A stretch of 64,000 nt of DNA from CBDCUW01 sp965222745. GTDB lineage: Bacteria > Planctomycetota > Planctomycetia > Pirellulales > Pirellulaceae. Both the position numbers and the translations under genes were made by a program. The stretch spans positions 372,001 through 436,000 of the forward strand of contig CBDCUW010000005.1 of NCBI GenBank assembly GCA_965222745.1, read 5' to 3'. Within the stretch, counting starts at the first letter, position 1; every line of letters starts with the position of its first letter. This document shows, in pieces, positions 18,871 through 26,846 of this stretch. The notes under the pieces are model-generated. The model worked only from the letters and a program-made list of their open reading frames with translations. It did no database searches and was not told where the DNA came from.

Positions 18871-19083
18871 CTATTCTCCACTGCCCGAGCCGCGATTGGG
18901 CAGGTTCAAAACCACCAACAGAATCACCCCGACCACGAGTGTTCCGATACGAAACAGTAGCTGCGCGTTGTTGTTGGCCGGCCCCTTAAGAAACAAAAAA
19001 CCGCTCAGGGCTATCATCATCGTGGGGATGAACCAACGCATGTTGAGAGGCGGCTGATTGTCGGTCATTTTGTTTTCCAACAT
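18871..19083 (-). CDS. Small two-helix membrane protein, unknown
   Basis: 70 residues (65 if it starts at the ATG at 19068, MTDNQPP). Two hydrophobic helices (about 15-33 and 43-60) are joined by a short polar loop (KGPANNNAQ), and the tail is Gly/Ser-rich (NRGSGSGE). No family recognised. The hydrophobic pattern and the lack of a competing frame support it as real. It is convergent with rsmE and lies next to the repeat region. Confidence 0.55.
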   Translation of the reverse strand: MLENKMTDNQPPLNMRWFIPTMMIALSGFLFLKGPANNNAQLLFRIGTLVVGVILLVVLNLPNRGSGSGE

Positions 19084-19396
19084 TGGTAATCGGGCGCGCC
19101 TGGGTGACCGTCGGCTAACGAATTGCGATCTATCCGGTTGCAGGAGGCAGACGGATAGATCGGGCGTTGAACTTTGTCGCCCCGGGCCCCCGGGGGGCCC
19201 GGGGGGTGGGCGGTTTCAGGGACTCGATTAGAACAGTTGCCTGAACGTGATGCCAGTTTCCGCACCTTCGAAGCCAGGGAGCGCCAGCTGAGTCGGGGGA
19301 ATGCTCTCGGCCAACTCCCTTGCACTTTCTGATTCACTTTTCAGGTACCACTCGTACCAGTGCGAAAAACCTTCACCCATGCTCAGAAGCGCTCAG

Positions 19397-19681
19397 AAGG
19401 TGCCACCCACTAATAACGGCGGGTGCAAACTCAGAAGGAAACTCAGGAAACTCAGAAGGTGCCACCCACCAATTGCTCACCCATGCTCAAAACTCAGAAG
19501 GTGCCACCCACCAATTGCTCACCAATTGCTTGATGTCTTGAAGGATCGCTGGTAGATTTGGTGAATCAAACCGGGATTCATGGGGGCAGTGATCATGGGG
19601 CGGGCGCTTCGGGCAGAGCAGTTTGCGGTCGATCACCCACTCAAAAGGTGCCACCCACCACCCCAAAAGGTGCCACCCACC
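19397..19681 (+). repeat. Five direct repeats with core GGTGCCACCCACC, left of the RAYT gene
   Basis: Copies of AAGGTGCCACCCAC(C) start at about 19397, 19456, 19498, 19645 and 19667, usually preceded by CTCAGA or CAAA and followed by AATTGCT. Spacing is irregular, so this is not a CRISPR. Three more copies in the same orientation lie at 24334-24418, beyond the RAYT gene and the inserted IS66. The remaining part of the 654-bp gap (19084-19396) holds a GC-rich palindromic stretch near 19185-19210 and no gene. Confidence 0.85.
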
Positions 19682-19791
19682 AATTGCTTGATGTCTTGAA
19701 GGATCGCTGGTAGATTTGGTGAATCAAACCGGGATTCATGGGGGCAGTGATCATGGGGCGGGCGCTTCGGGCTGAGCAGTTTGCGGTCGAT
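19521..19791 (+). repeat. 158-bp-offset duplication that includes the start of the RAYT gene
   Basis: 19521-19633 and 19679-19791 are the same 113-bp sequence with one mismatch (GCAGAG versus GCTGAG). The second copy runs into the RAYT coding region, so the first is a truncated duplicate of the promoter region and the first ~18 codons, broken off by a repeat unit. It looks like slippage or recombination between the GGTGCCACCCACC repeats. Confidence 0.85.
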
Positions 19792-20907
19792 GAGGTTTCG
19801 ATTGTTCATGTCGTGCAGAGATGTGTGCGACGTGCGTTTCTAGCAGGAATGGATCGCGAGACGGGGAAGGATTTTGGGTTTCGCAGAGAGTGGATCCGTA
19901 GACGGATGGAGGCTCTGGCCTCGGTGTTCGGCGTCGATGTGCTCACCTATGCCGTTCTCTCAAACCACATGCACTTGATCCTTCGCAATCGGCCCGATGT
20001 GGTTTCCGCATGGACCGACGAAGAGGTGGCGATTCGTTGGCTGAAAGTCTTTCCAGGACGTAGGCTCGAAGAACACCTGGGCGAACCGACCAAGAATGAC
20101 GTCGAAACGTTGGTTCGTGACCAAGAGCGGCTGCAGGAAATCCGCTCGCGTCTTGCCAATATCTCTTGGTTCATGCGGGCATTGAGCGAACCGATCGCCC
20201 GAATGGCCAACAAGCAGGATGAATGCACCGGTCGGTTTTGGGAGGGACGATTCAAGGCCCAGCGATTGGTGGACGAGGCTGGTTTGCTGGCCTGCGCGAT
20301 GTATGTTGACCTCAATCCGGTGCGTGCGGCGATGGCGGAAACCCCCGATCAGTCCGAACACACTTCGGCGTACGACCGCATCAAGGGAGCGAAGGGACAC
20401 GAGATACCCTCAGCAGCTTTCGACTTGATCCCGGTACCCACCGAGCAAAGGGGCGAAGAGACTCGTGACACGCCGGTGGACCAGTTACGTGAACAACGTC
20501 GGGCCAAGAAACGCAATCCGACCGGTCGGAAGATTCGACGTGACGGATGGCTTGCACCGCTGCGTCTGAAACAGAGAGCCGAAGACCCGGAGGTCCACCG
20601 GGGTGGCGTGCGAGCAAGCAACAAGGGCTTTCTCGGCATCAACCTGGATGACTACTTACGGCTGCTTCGTTGGACGGCCAAGCCGACCGCCGAGAGCGAG
20701 CCGTCCCAAGTGCCTCCCTCGTTGCAACCGTTGTTGTCCCGTCTGGGCATCGACCTATCGATGTGGCGAGATCTGGTATGGAACTTCCAGCGTTACTTCG
20801 GCCGAAGTTGCTGCGCCGGCTCCCCTGATGAGATGACGGCGTTTGCCGAATCGACCGGGCGCAGTTGGCCAAGCGGATACCGCGGCGTTGCCGCGTGTTT
20901 CGCATGA
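19738..20907 (+). CDS. REP-associated-tyrosine-transposase-like protein (Y1/HUH family)
   Basis: 389-residue protein of the IS200-like Y1 transposase superfamily, of the chromosomal RAYT type. The HUH metal-binding motif is HMH at residues 77-79 (SNHMHLIL). The RAYT signature follows: WFMRALSEPIARMANK, CTGRFWEGRFKAQRL and YVDLNPVRA. It is longer than Escherichia coli RAYT (~165), with a basic middle (about 240-285) and an extra C-terminal domain. An alternative ATG at 19753 is possible. RAYTs nick single-stranded DNA at REP palindromes; here the gene sits among direct repeats (19397-19681, 24334-24418) and a palindrome (21064-21083) that are its likely substrates. No second copy or terminal repeats of its own are seen. 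Confidence 0.85.
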   Translation: MGAVIMGRALRAEQFAVDEVSIVHVVQRCVRRAFLAGMDRETGKDFGFRREWIRRRMEALASVFGVDVLTYAVLSNHMHLILRNRPDVVSAWTDEEVAIRWLKVFPGRRLEEHLGEPTKNDVETLVRDQERLQEIRSRLANISWFMRALSEPIARMANKQDECTGRFWEGRFKAQRLVDEAGLLACAMYVDLNPVRAAMAETPDQSEHTSAYDRIKGAKGHEIPSAAFDLIPVPTEQRGEETRDTPVDQLREQRRAKKRNPTGRKIRRDGWLAPLRLKQRAEDPEVHRGGVRASNKGFLGINLDDYLRLLRWTAKPTAESEPSQVPPSLQPLLSRLGIDLSMWRDLVWNFQRYFGRSCCAGSPDEMTAFAESTGRSWPSGYRGVAACFA

Positions 20908-21063
20908 CTGAGCCGGTCACGGTCATGAACAGCATTGTTGGATGCTCTCGAAGCCTATCAGTCGATTTCACTCAGATCGCTGTTCTGTGCTGAAGCCCCT
21001 TTGACGGCTTTCGCGTCATTTGTGTCGCCACTTCGTGGCTACCGATGATGAGTGTCTCGCGAA

Positions 21064-21083
21064 CCGGCGGCTCTCACCGCCGG
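21064..21083. repeat. REP-like palindrome used as IS66 target
   Basis: Perfect 7-bp stem CCGGCGG / CCGCCGG with a 6-nt loop in the 3' flank of the RAYT gene. The IS66 element is inserted exactly at the end of its right arm, and that arm is copied on the far side as part of the target duplication. Confidence 0.8.
21076..21083. repeat. IS66 target-site duplication, left copy
   Basis: ACCGCCGG immediately before the left tip (21084). It is identical to 24282-24289. Confidence 0.92.
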
Positions 21084-21195
21084 GTAAGCGTACAGCAGCA
21101 CCTTGTGGTTTTGCCGGTGCTGTTCTGGGGCGACTGGCGAACCGGGTGGTTCGTTGCGAAGCGATTGTCGGGTCGTTTCGTAATCGAAGTTGCTG

Positions 21196-21558
21196 TCATG
21201 CGACGTAGTCGATCCAGATGCGGTTGCTGCCGCCAGTCGATGCAAGATGAGCATTGGCGGTAGCGACGACCGTCAAAAAGCGAAGATGCACATCGGCATC
21301 GCATGAAGTTTGCGAAAAGTCATGGATCGAGAGCACCAGACGCTTTCCGTTTCGCCACTCCCAGTGGCGACACAGATTGTTTTTTGGACTGCCTATCGAC
21401 GACAGGCATTCCTGCAGTCTCTCCCAAGTGCGGTTGTACCACTGCGGTAAACCAAGTTTGAGCGAGAGCTCGTCATGAAACGCGTCCATTGACGCCAGGC
21501 ACTTGCCATCGATCAGCAGCTGCGTGTAGTGAAAGTCGGACAGGATCTTGCGTGTCAT
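21196..21558 (-). CDS. Barstar-like protein (ribonuclease inhibitor family), IS66 passenger
   Basis: 120 residues matching the barstar fold family. The N-terminal strand YTQLLIDGKCLASMDAFHDELS is followed by LGLPQWYNRTWERLQECLSS, corresponding to the GxPxYYGxNxDALWDCL region of barstars, whose Asp/Glu side chains plug the active site of barnase-type RNases. It starts 25 bp after the tnpC stop on the same strand and ends inside the left terminus of the IS66, so it moves with the element and is probably co-transcribed with the transposase genes. No barnase-like or other toxin gene is present in the element or nearby. Likely roles are immunity against a secreted or delivered RNase, or an addiction/defence function for the element. 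Both are inference. Confidence 0.8.
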   Translation of the reverse strand: MTRKILSDFHYTQLLIDGKCLASMDAFHDELSLKLGLPQWYNRTWERLQECLSSIGSPKNNLCRHWEWRNGKRLVLSIHDFSQTSCDADVHLRFLTVVATANAHLASTGGSNRIWIDYVA

Positions 21559-21583
21559 TGTTCAATCCGTTCCCTTGCACTTG

Positions 21584-23389
21584 TCACGCGTTGCACGGCT
21601 GATTGAGTAAGCGGCGGAGCGATCGTTGCTCGCGTTTGCGTTTCAGTTTTGCCTCACGCTCGACCGTCCGGTACTCGCGGCGGTGCTCCGGATGTCGGCC
21701 GGCCCAGATGTCGGGACGCAACGACTCGTAGTCAGTCGAGCCGGACAACAGCGCGTCGATTAACTCCTTGACGTAGATCGAAACATGAACGTGATTGCGG
21801 ATCGCGCTGCTAACGATCGACATCAGCCAGGACATTTCGTAGCCGCTTTGCACACTGCCAATGAACAGCCAGTTCTTGCGGCCCAAAGCGATCTGACGCA
21901 TTAACTGTTCGCTCTCGTTGTTGTCAAACGGGACTGCCGGATCGGCCAAGTAACGAGTCAGACCGTCCCATTGGTTGCAAACGTAGTTGATCGCTGCTTG
22001 CATCGCGTCCTTCGGTAACAGGTCGAGCGTCTGACTCGCGATATAGTCGCGCATCCGGTCCCAAATCGGCTTGGCCTCCGACTGACGAAGCTCTAACCGC
22101 GCATCAGCGTCCAGCACCGCTGAGCGATCTTCGATGTCGTAAAGCTCGTGGTAGCAGCTCAGGAAGAAACGGCCGTGACGCTCATGAGTCGGTAGTGCCT
22201 CCTTAAATTTACGGCGCGCATGCGCATTGCACGCGGCGTGAACCACTTCGCCACTGCTACGCATTTCGATTCCCGTATTCGCTCCGTAACAATCTCCCAG
22301 CAACGTTCCTCGGTACTCCGTGTCGATGAGAAACAAGTCCGGGCCGTCACGGTGGCGACTGACTGTGAAGTCGAACACGTTGACCGGGACCTGCACGCCC
22401 CGATAAGCCCACATCTTCGCGTTGACGTGTGACTTGCCCTCGGCCATTGCGGCCGAGAGAACCTCATGGACGCGAGCACTCTTGGGGTCTTCCCGATCGA
22501 TCCCGCCAAGCACCTTGGGCAACAACAGCTTCACGCCGGTGTCGTCAGTGCCGATCACCGAATCAGACAGTACTGTACTGACCAGGTAAAGATAAAAGGG
22601 CAGGACCAAATTGGCCGCCGAAGACTGCAAGCCCGCCAGTGTGCTTCGTGATGGCGTCCAGCCGCCGGCAGCAAACAGGTCTTGCAGTCGATAAAACGGT
22701 TGGTGGTAGCCAAAGCGATTGGCGATGATTTCGGCCGCCACACTGCTGTCGTAGTGGTCGCCTTTAACCAGCGCCGGATTGTTTTCACGCGGCGGGCTAA
22801 TCACGCCACTGCTTTGCCGCTTGCTTGGGTCGACGTATTTGTGGTAGCGCCTTTCGACGACCCAGAACTCCGGTCGCTTCATGTGCAGTTTCTGAACCGG
22901 GTCGTAACCGATGTGCGTCAGGCCCTGCTTCTCTTCGTCACTCAAGTCAACATCGACGACCTGTTTAACCAGATGCTCGGGGAACTTGCCGTCGCCGCGT
23001 TTGTTCCGCTTCCTCAGCTTGTCGCCGGAGTTCTCGGGGCACTCATCCTGCTTGATCTCGTCGGCAGCGATCAGCAGTCCCTCGACGGCGTCTTCGATCT
23101 GTGAATTGAACTCCTTGTCACCGCTTTTCAGATCCAGCCTCAGTTGACGCGGGTCGTCGATGTAGCGTTCACTTCTCTTGGCAAAGACGCGTTCAATGAG
23201 AAGTTTCTGTTCCAGTTTAAGTTGTTCGATCTCTTCTTGGTGAAGACGATTGACCTCTTCCATGCGAGCCTGAAATTGCGCGGCCAATTTCTGTTCGCGA
23301 GCAGCATGCTGTTGGTCACGCTGTGCAAGCTGTTGCTTGAGCTGTTCGTTTTCGCGGAGGAGTTGTTCGGCAGTCGACATGCAGGACAA
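21584..23389 (-). CDS. tnpC: IS66 transposase (TnpC, DDE)
   Basis: 601-residue IS66 transposase. The N-terminus (about 5-75) is a Gln/Glu-rich coiled coil (leucine-zipper type), followed by a zinc-finger-like and DNA-binding region and the DDE domain. VIGTDDTGVKLL carries the first Asp, FLIDTEYRGTLLGDCYG the second region, and FDNNESEQLMRQIALGRKNWLF the Glu, with the family-typical NNxxE and GRKNW. It appears full length with no frameshift. It is the third gene of the tnpABC order, and the barstar gene follows 25 bp downstream. Confidence 0.96.
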   Translation of the reverse strand: MSCMSTAEQLLRENEQLKQQLAQRDQQHAAREQKLAAQFQARMEEVNRLHQEEIEQLKLEQKLLIERVFAKRSERYIDDPRQLRLDLKSGDKEFNSQIEDAVEGLLIAADEIKQDECPENSGDKLRKRNKRGDGKFPEHLVKQVVDVDLSDEEKQGLTHIGYDPVQKLHMKRPEFWVVERRYHKYVDPSKRQSSGVISPPRENNPALVKGDHYDSSVAAEIIANRFGYHQPFYRLQDLFAAGGWTPSRSTLAGLQSSAANLVLPFYLYLVSTVLSDSVIGTDDTGVKLLLPKVLGGIDREDPKSARVHEVLSAAMAEGKSHVNAKMWAYRGVQVPVNVFDFTVSRHRDGPDLFLIDTEYRGTLLGDCYGANTGIEMRSSGEVVHAACNAHARRKFKEALPTHERHGRFFLSCYHELYDIEDRSAVLDADARLELRQSEAKPIWDRMRDYIASQTLDLLPKDAMQAAINYVCNQWDGLTRYLADPAVPFDNNESEQLMRQIALGRKNWLFIGSVQSGYEMSWLMSIVSSAIRNHVHVSIYVKELIDALLSGSTDYESLRPDIWAGRHPEHRREYRTVEREAKLKRKREQRSLRRLLNQPCNA

Positions 23390-23501
23390 GGTAACGAAAC
23401 TCTCTGATTGCGCAAGAGCAGTTGAGCGGTTTTGACAAAAAAAGAGCAGGCGAATTAACGCCTGCTCTTGAACTTATTCGTAGGATCATTCGCGACACTC
23501 G

Positions 23502-23855
23502 CTACCCGGCCTTGTTGAATCGTTTGCGTCTCCGCGCTGTCTCCATCGAGATGCCTCCCAACAGCATTGCCAAGTCAGTGGCGTCGATCCGAATTGCCTT
23601 GGCATCGCCTTGGGCTCGAAAGACTTCAAAGGTTCCCTGCTCTAACCGTTTGTACCAAAGAGCCAATCCGTCTCGGTCCCAGTAGAGCGCCTTGATGCGA
23701 TCGCGTCTTCGATTGACAAACAAGAACAGCGTCCCGTCGGCCGGATCACCACCGAGCTCGTTTCGAACCAGTCCCGACAACCCGCAATGACTTTTGCGCA
23801 TGTCTGTTGGCGCGGTGTAAAACAGGATTTTGATGCCCGTAGGAATACCGATCAT
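23502..23855 (-). CDS. tnpB: IS66 accessory protein TnpB
   Basis: 117 residues of the IS66 Orf2 (TnpB) family: FYTAPTDMRKSHCGLSGLV, DGTLFLFVNRRRDRIKALYWDRDGLALWYKRLE. Needed with TnpA and TnpC for transposition in IS66 elements; biochemical function unknown. Its start overlaps the end of tnpA by 4 bp, indicating translational coupling. Confidence 0.95.
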   Translation of the reverse strand: MIGIPTGIKILFYTAPTDMRKSHCGLSGLVRNELGGDPADGTLFLFVNRRRDRIKALYWDRDGLALWYKRLEQGTFEVFRAQGDAKAIRIDATDLAMLLGGISMETARRRKRFNKAG

Positions 23856-24217
23856 GAACCCACCTGCCGATCGCTGGCCGAGTGCGATTCGATCTGAAGC
23901 CCTGCCAAGGCAACCGCGACGTCAGCGGCAATGTGTGCGTGGGCAGCCTGGATCTCGATCTCGACATGCCGGCCGATGCGGACAACGACTGCATTGGGGA
24001 CATCGTCCGCTTGTCGGACGATCTCGACAGGAATGATCGCCGGGGCTGATTGTGGTTCGGCGAGACGTTTTCGCCAATGGTAGAACGAGGCAGTGGAAAT
24101 GCCGTTGCGGTGGCAGAACTTGCCAACGGTCTCCCGCTGCGAGTCAAACGTAGCGAGCAATTCGCGCCACCGTCGGCGCAACTCAGGATCAGGCGTGCGT
24201 GGCATGGTCTCCTCCAC
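23852..24217 (-). CDS. tnpA: IS66 accessory protein TnpA
   Basis: 121 residues. The N-terminal helix-turn-helix region (RRRWRELLATFDSQRETVGKFCHRNGIS...SFYHWRKRL) is that of IS3/IS66 Orf1-type proteins, which probably bind the ends of the element. First gene of the IS66 operon; its start lies 64 bp from the right tip at 24281, so the promoter must be in or near the right inverted repeat. ATG at 24215-24217; an internal ATG (MPRTPDP) is possible. Confidence 0.92.
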   Translation of the reverse strand: MEETMPRTPDPELRRRWRELLATFDSQRETVGKFCHRNGISTASFYHWRKRLAEPQSAPAIIPVEIVRQADDVPNAVVVRIGRHVEIEIQAAHAHIAADVAVALAGLQIESHSASDRQVGS

Positions 24218-24281
24218 GAATAGTGAAACGAAACCTGCGAGCCTATGCCCACTGTCAACCCTGGTTATCCTGGACGCTTAC

Positions 24282-24289
24282 ACCGCCGG
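24282..24289. repeat. IS66 target-site duplication, right copy
   Basis: ACCGCCGG directly after the right tip (24281), identical to 21076-21083. Removing 21084-24289 restores an uninterrupted RAYT 3' flank. Confidence 0.92.
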
Positions 24290-24333
24290 CAAGGCCTGTG
24301 TCAGCCCTCCGGGCTTATTTGAAGCGGCTTCAG

Positions 24334-24418
24334 AAAGTGCCACCCACCGAATGACGACTTCGAAAGACTTCAAAAGGTGCCACCCACCAAATAGGGCACT
24401 CAGAAAGTGCCACCCACC
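24334..24418 (+). repeat. Three direct repeats with core GTGCCACCCACC, right of the RAYT/IS66 region
   Basis: AAAGTGCCACCCACC or AAGGTGCCACCCACC at about 24334, 24374 and 24404, in the same orientation as the five copies on the left of the RAYT gene. The rest of the gap up to the next gene (24419-24682) shows no gene or clear structure. Confidence 0.85.
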
Positions 24419-24682
24419 TAAAGTGGGAAAGCACCATTTAACGCTTGTGGTGTCATGTCTTTAGAAGTTGACGGTCAGCAACTGATCCCGATGCACTAGG
24501 TGTTGGATCGGATGCGGAACGGTTGATTCAAAAAAATCACAAGAAATGTTGGCGGGTTTGCAAGCTGTTTTGCGGGCAGCACATGTGCGATGAGCTATGC
24601 AACCTCGGAAGCACAGCCACGGGAGGGACGCGGATGCGTTGAAATCGGCGCTTTCAGGCTACCTTTCTTGGATAATGAACAT

Positions 24683-25981
24683 ATGAATCGATCACTTCGA
24701 CAACAGCACCTTTTTGTGGTTCTGTCGCTCTCCGTCGTTGGACTGACCGCTCTCTCGATGACGGCTTCGATTGCTTCGGCACAGGAACGACCATCTGTTA
24801 GTGCCGGCGAGGCGATCGACGAATTGAGCGAGCAAGTACTCGGCCTGCATTCGACCATCACCGACATTCATGACCAACGCAATCCGGTTGCCGACAAAGA
24901 CTGGAATCGTGTCATTGCGGGGAGGAAGCAGGCTGAACTCGCCCTTCGTGCAGCCAAACGCCAACTTCAGCGGGAGATGGAAATTGGAAGTATTGGAGAG
25001 TTCACCGCCACGCAACTTCGAAACCGAATCGAGCGAGAAAAGGCATCACTGAGTCGCGCCTTGCAGAACGTGCCCCAACCGTACCGCGCGCTCCGCAAGG
25101 ATCCCGCCGAAAGCGTAATGGACCAGATCACTCCGATCCACAACGTGTCACAACCGACTAGCCTACCCAGTCGGGAACGGCTGATTTCCGACTGCCGTCG
25201 CGAGCTGCATCGTCTTAGCTCTCGCATGCAAGAAATTTCGCGCGAGGTAAGCGACCTTTACCAGCAGAGACGCTCTGGAGCCATCACCCAACGCGAACTC
25301 GGCGAGCGACTGGATGGAGAGGGAGGACTCAACCGCGAAACAACCAAAATCAGCGCCGAGATCGATCGGATCTACGCGGAACTCGAACGGCACCTGCAAT
25401 CGCCGCAAAGTATTGAGAAATCAGAATCCGACCCACCACCCACGGCGAATCGCGATGGCAACGACCAACCTGTTGAATGGACTCAAAGTGTTAAGGACGG
25501 CTGGGCCGAGGCGGAGCGAAACCGTGCCGCGCAAGCCCCGCAGAAGATCCACAACCCTAATGGTTCTGGTTTCAAAAACAATAACGGGCAATTTGACAAG
25601 CGTGGCACAAAACCAAGCACCAACCTCGACCATCTTCGAAAGTCACAACCACCGTTGGGATCGAAACCACAGCATGCAAAGCAACCAAATTTTGCGAAGA
25701 CCGATTTCGAAGTCGATCACGATCGGTTCGTCGGCCTGCTCGACCGGATTCGAAACGGCGGGTTAGAGGGATCCGATGTGGAATTCCTCCGCCACGAGAT
25801 CGCTCGCGCCAAGGAAATGGGAGTCGATTTCTGGGATCGAATTCCGAATCAGTCCTTCGAGCGAATCGACCACGGGGGCGATTACTGGTATCGGCTCACC
25901 GACCGAGAATATTTCAACCTGCGGCAGCTGGCACGTCAACACAACCTGATCTCTGATCGCGAAGCCGACCAAGACTGGTAG
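24683..25981 (+). CDS. Secreted coiled-coil protein, unknown
   Basis: 432 residues from the ATG at 24683, which starts a signal peptide (MNRSLRQQHLFVVLSLSVVG, cleavage near SAQ-E). The frame stays open upstream, but the signal peptide decides the start. Residues about 40-220 are long charged helices (AELALRAAKRQLQREMEIG, LISDCRRELHRLSSRMQEIS). A Pro/Asn/Lys-rich linker (about 230-340) follows, and then a compact ~90-residue C-terminal domain beginning FEVDHDRFVGLLDRIRNGG and ending with several Asp/Tyr/Trp-rich turns. I do not recognise the family. It lies just beyond the mobile region, on the opposite strand to the next gene. Confidence 0.75.
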   Translation: MNRSLRQQHLFVVLSLSVVGLTALSMTASIASAQERPSVSAGEAIDELSEQVLGLHSTITDIHDQRNPVADKDWNRVIAGRKQAELALRAAKRQLQREMEIGSIGEFTATQLRNRIEREKASLSRALQNVPQPYRALRKDPAESVMDQITPIHNVSQPTSLPSRERLISDCRRELHRLSSRMQEISREVSDLYQQRRSGAITQRELGERLDGEGGLNRETTKISAEIDRIYAELERHLQSPQSIEKSESDPPPTANRDGNDQPVEWTQSVKDGWAEAERNRAAQAPQKIHNPNGSGFKNNNGQFDKRGTKPSTNLDHLRKSQPPLGSKPQHAKQPNFAKTDFEVDHDRFVGLLDRIRNGGLEGSDVEFLRHEIARAKEMGVDFWDRIPNQSFERIDHGGDYWYRLTDREYFNLRQLARQHNLISDREADQDW

Positions 25982-26131
25982 GCGGAAGATAAAACAAATT
26001 GCGGGATTGTCTGATGGTTCACTCCATGCGAGACAAGCCCGCATTCAAAACCGGCCGGTGCCCCAGCCATCTTGCTCGGCCGTGTTTTGTCCTGCGATTT
26101 TTCAATGTCGCTTTTTCATCGCTCCCGAGCG

Positions 26132-26632
26132 CTACGATTTCTTCGCCGACGATCGTGACGACTTGGTGGACGGCGATTTTGATGCCGAGGATTTTCCGGT
26201 TGTCCTACGCGAACTGGACTTGGAGGATGTCTTTTTGGACGACGACTTCCCGGAAGACTTGCTTGTTGAAGCGGCCGATTTGGAGGAACCCTTCGATGCG
26301 GTGTCTCGCAATTCGCCCAAAGCCTTGCGTTGGGTCGATGTGAGTACTTCCTCGATCTCTTTCATCTGTGCCTGTTCCACCTCGGCCAACTGTTGTTCGA
26401 GCTCACGGATCTGCTCCCGGTAGCTCGCTTGGATCTCGTAGATCTCGATTCGTTGAGAATCATCGACGATCGCTGCAAAGTGTCGCGGCAACCTCCCGGT
26501 GATTCGCTCCTCCGCCGGTTCGGCTTCCGCCGACCGCGCGGTCCGCTTTCCCTTGGTCTCTTGAGCCAAGCCGGTGATGCAGATGCTGGATAGAAGCAAC
26601 GCGAGAGTGTAACGGCCCCAAACGTTTGACAT
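26132..26632 (-). CDS. Secreted coiled-coil protein with Ser/Lys-rich histone-like tail
   Basis: 166 residues from the ATG at 26632 (MSNVWGRYTLALLLSSICITG, a signal peptide ending near LAQ-E); an ATG at 26674 would hide the signal. A helical region (about 50-105: RQIRELEQQLAEVEQAQMKEIEEVL, then LTSTQRKALGEL) resembles the metal/stress-sensing helical domains common in planctomycete exported proteins. The last ~50 residues are a repetitive Ser/Lys/Thr tract (SKSSGKSSSKKTSSKSSSRR), similar in composition to histone H1 tails. Function unknown; binding to nucleic acid or acidic polymers is a guess from charge. Confidence 0.7.
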   Translation of the reverse strand: MSNVWGRYTLALLLSSICITGLAQETKGKRTARSAEAEPAEERITGRLPRHFAAIVDDSQRIEIYEIQASYREQIRELEQQLAEVEQAQMKEIEEVLTSTQRKALGELRDTASKGSSKSAASTSKSSGKSSSKKTSSKSSSRRTTGKSSASKSPSTKSSRSSAKKS

Positions 26633-26846
26633 GGTTGTGTACCCCGTGAAAAGGATGATGGAAAAGTGGGGCATTGTCCAAATGTTGCCCCGCTTACCGT
26701 CAAATGACGGTAGTGAATGAATGTATAGATATCTGTTCGTTTGTCAACTAAATTATCAAGGAAAATCTGAGAAACTTTTACACGATGTCAGCCTGTTCTC
26801 CGAACTGGCTGTTTTGGGGCGATGACGCTTTCTGGGTACTTGGGTA

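Larger units (their letters stand above)
21084..24281 (-). mobile_element. Complete IS66-family element with a barstar-like passenger gene
   Basis: 3198 bp with terminal inverted repeats: the left end reads GTAAGCGTACAG and the right end, on the other strand, GTAAGCGTCCAG (about 14 of the first 20 positions agree, and GTAAGCG is the typical IS66 tip). The flanks 21076-21083 and 24282-24289 are both ACCGCCGG, a perfect 8-bp target duplication as expected for IS66. Inside, all on the minus strand, are tnpA, tnpB and tnpC, then a fourth gene of the barstar family. All three transposition genes are intact, so the element may still be active. The clean duplication argues for recent insertion. Confidence 0.93.

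Noticed and set aside
19397..19681. Possible CRISPR array (repeated GGTGCCACCCACC)
   Set aside because: The core is only ~15 bp, spacing is irregular, some spacer-like segments are themselves duplicated, and the repeats continue on the other side of the RAYT gene.
19738..20907. Autonomous IS200/IS605 insertion sequence
   Set aside because: The protein has the RAYT-type YVDLNPVRA region and a long extra C-terminal domain, no TnpB partner, and no paired subterminal hairpins of IS200/IS605 type were identified.
19397..24418. A composite transposon formed by the RAYT region and IS66
   Set aside because: The 8-bp target duplication shows that IS66 inserted by itself into the existing RAYT flank. 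There is only one IS copy, so the two elements are nested, not composite.
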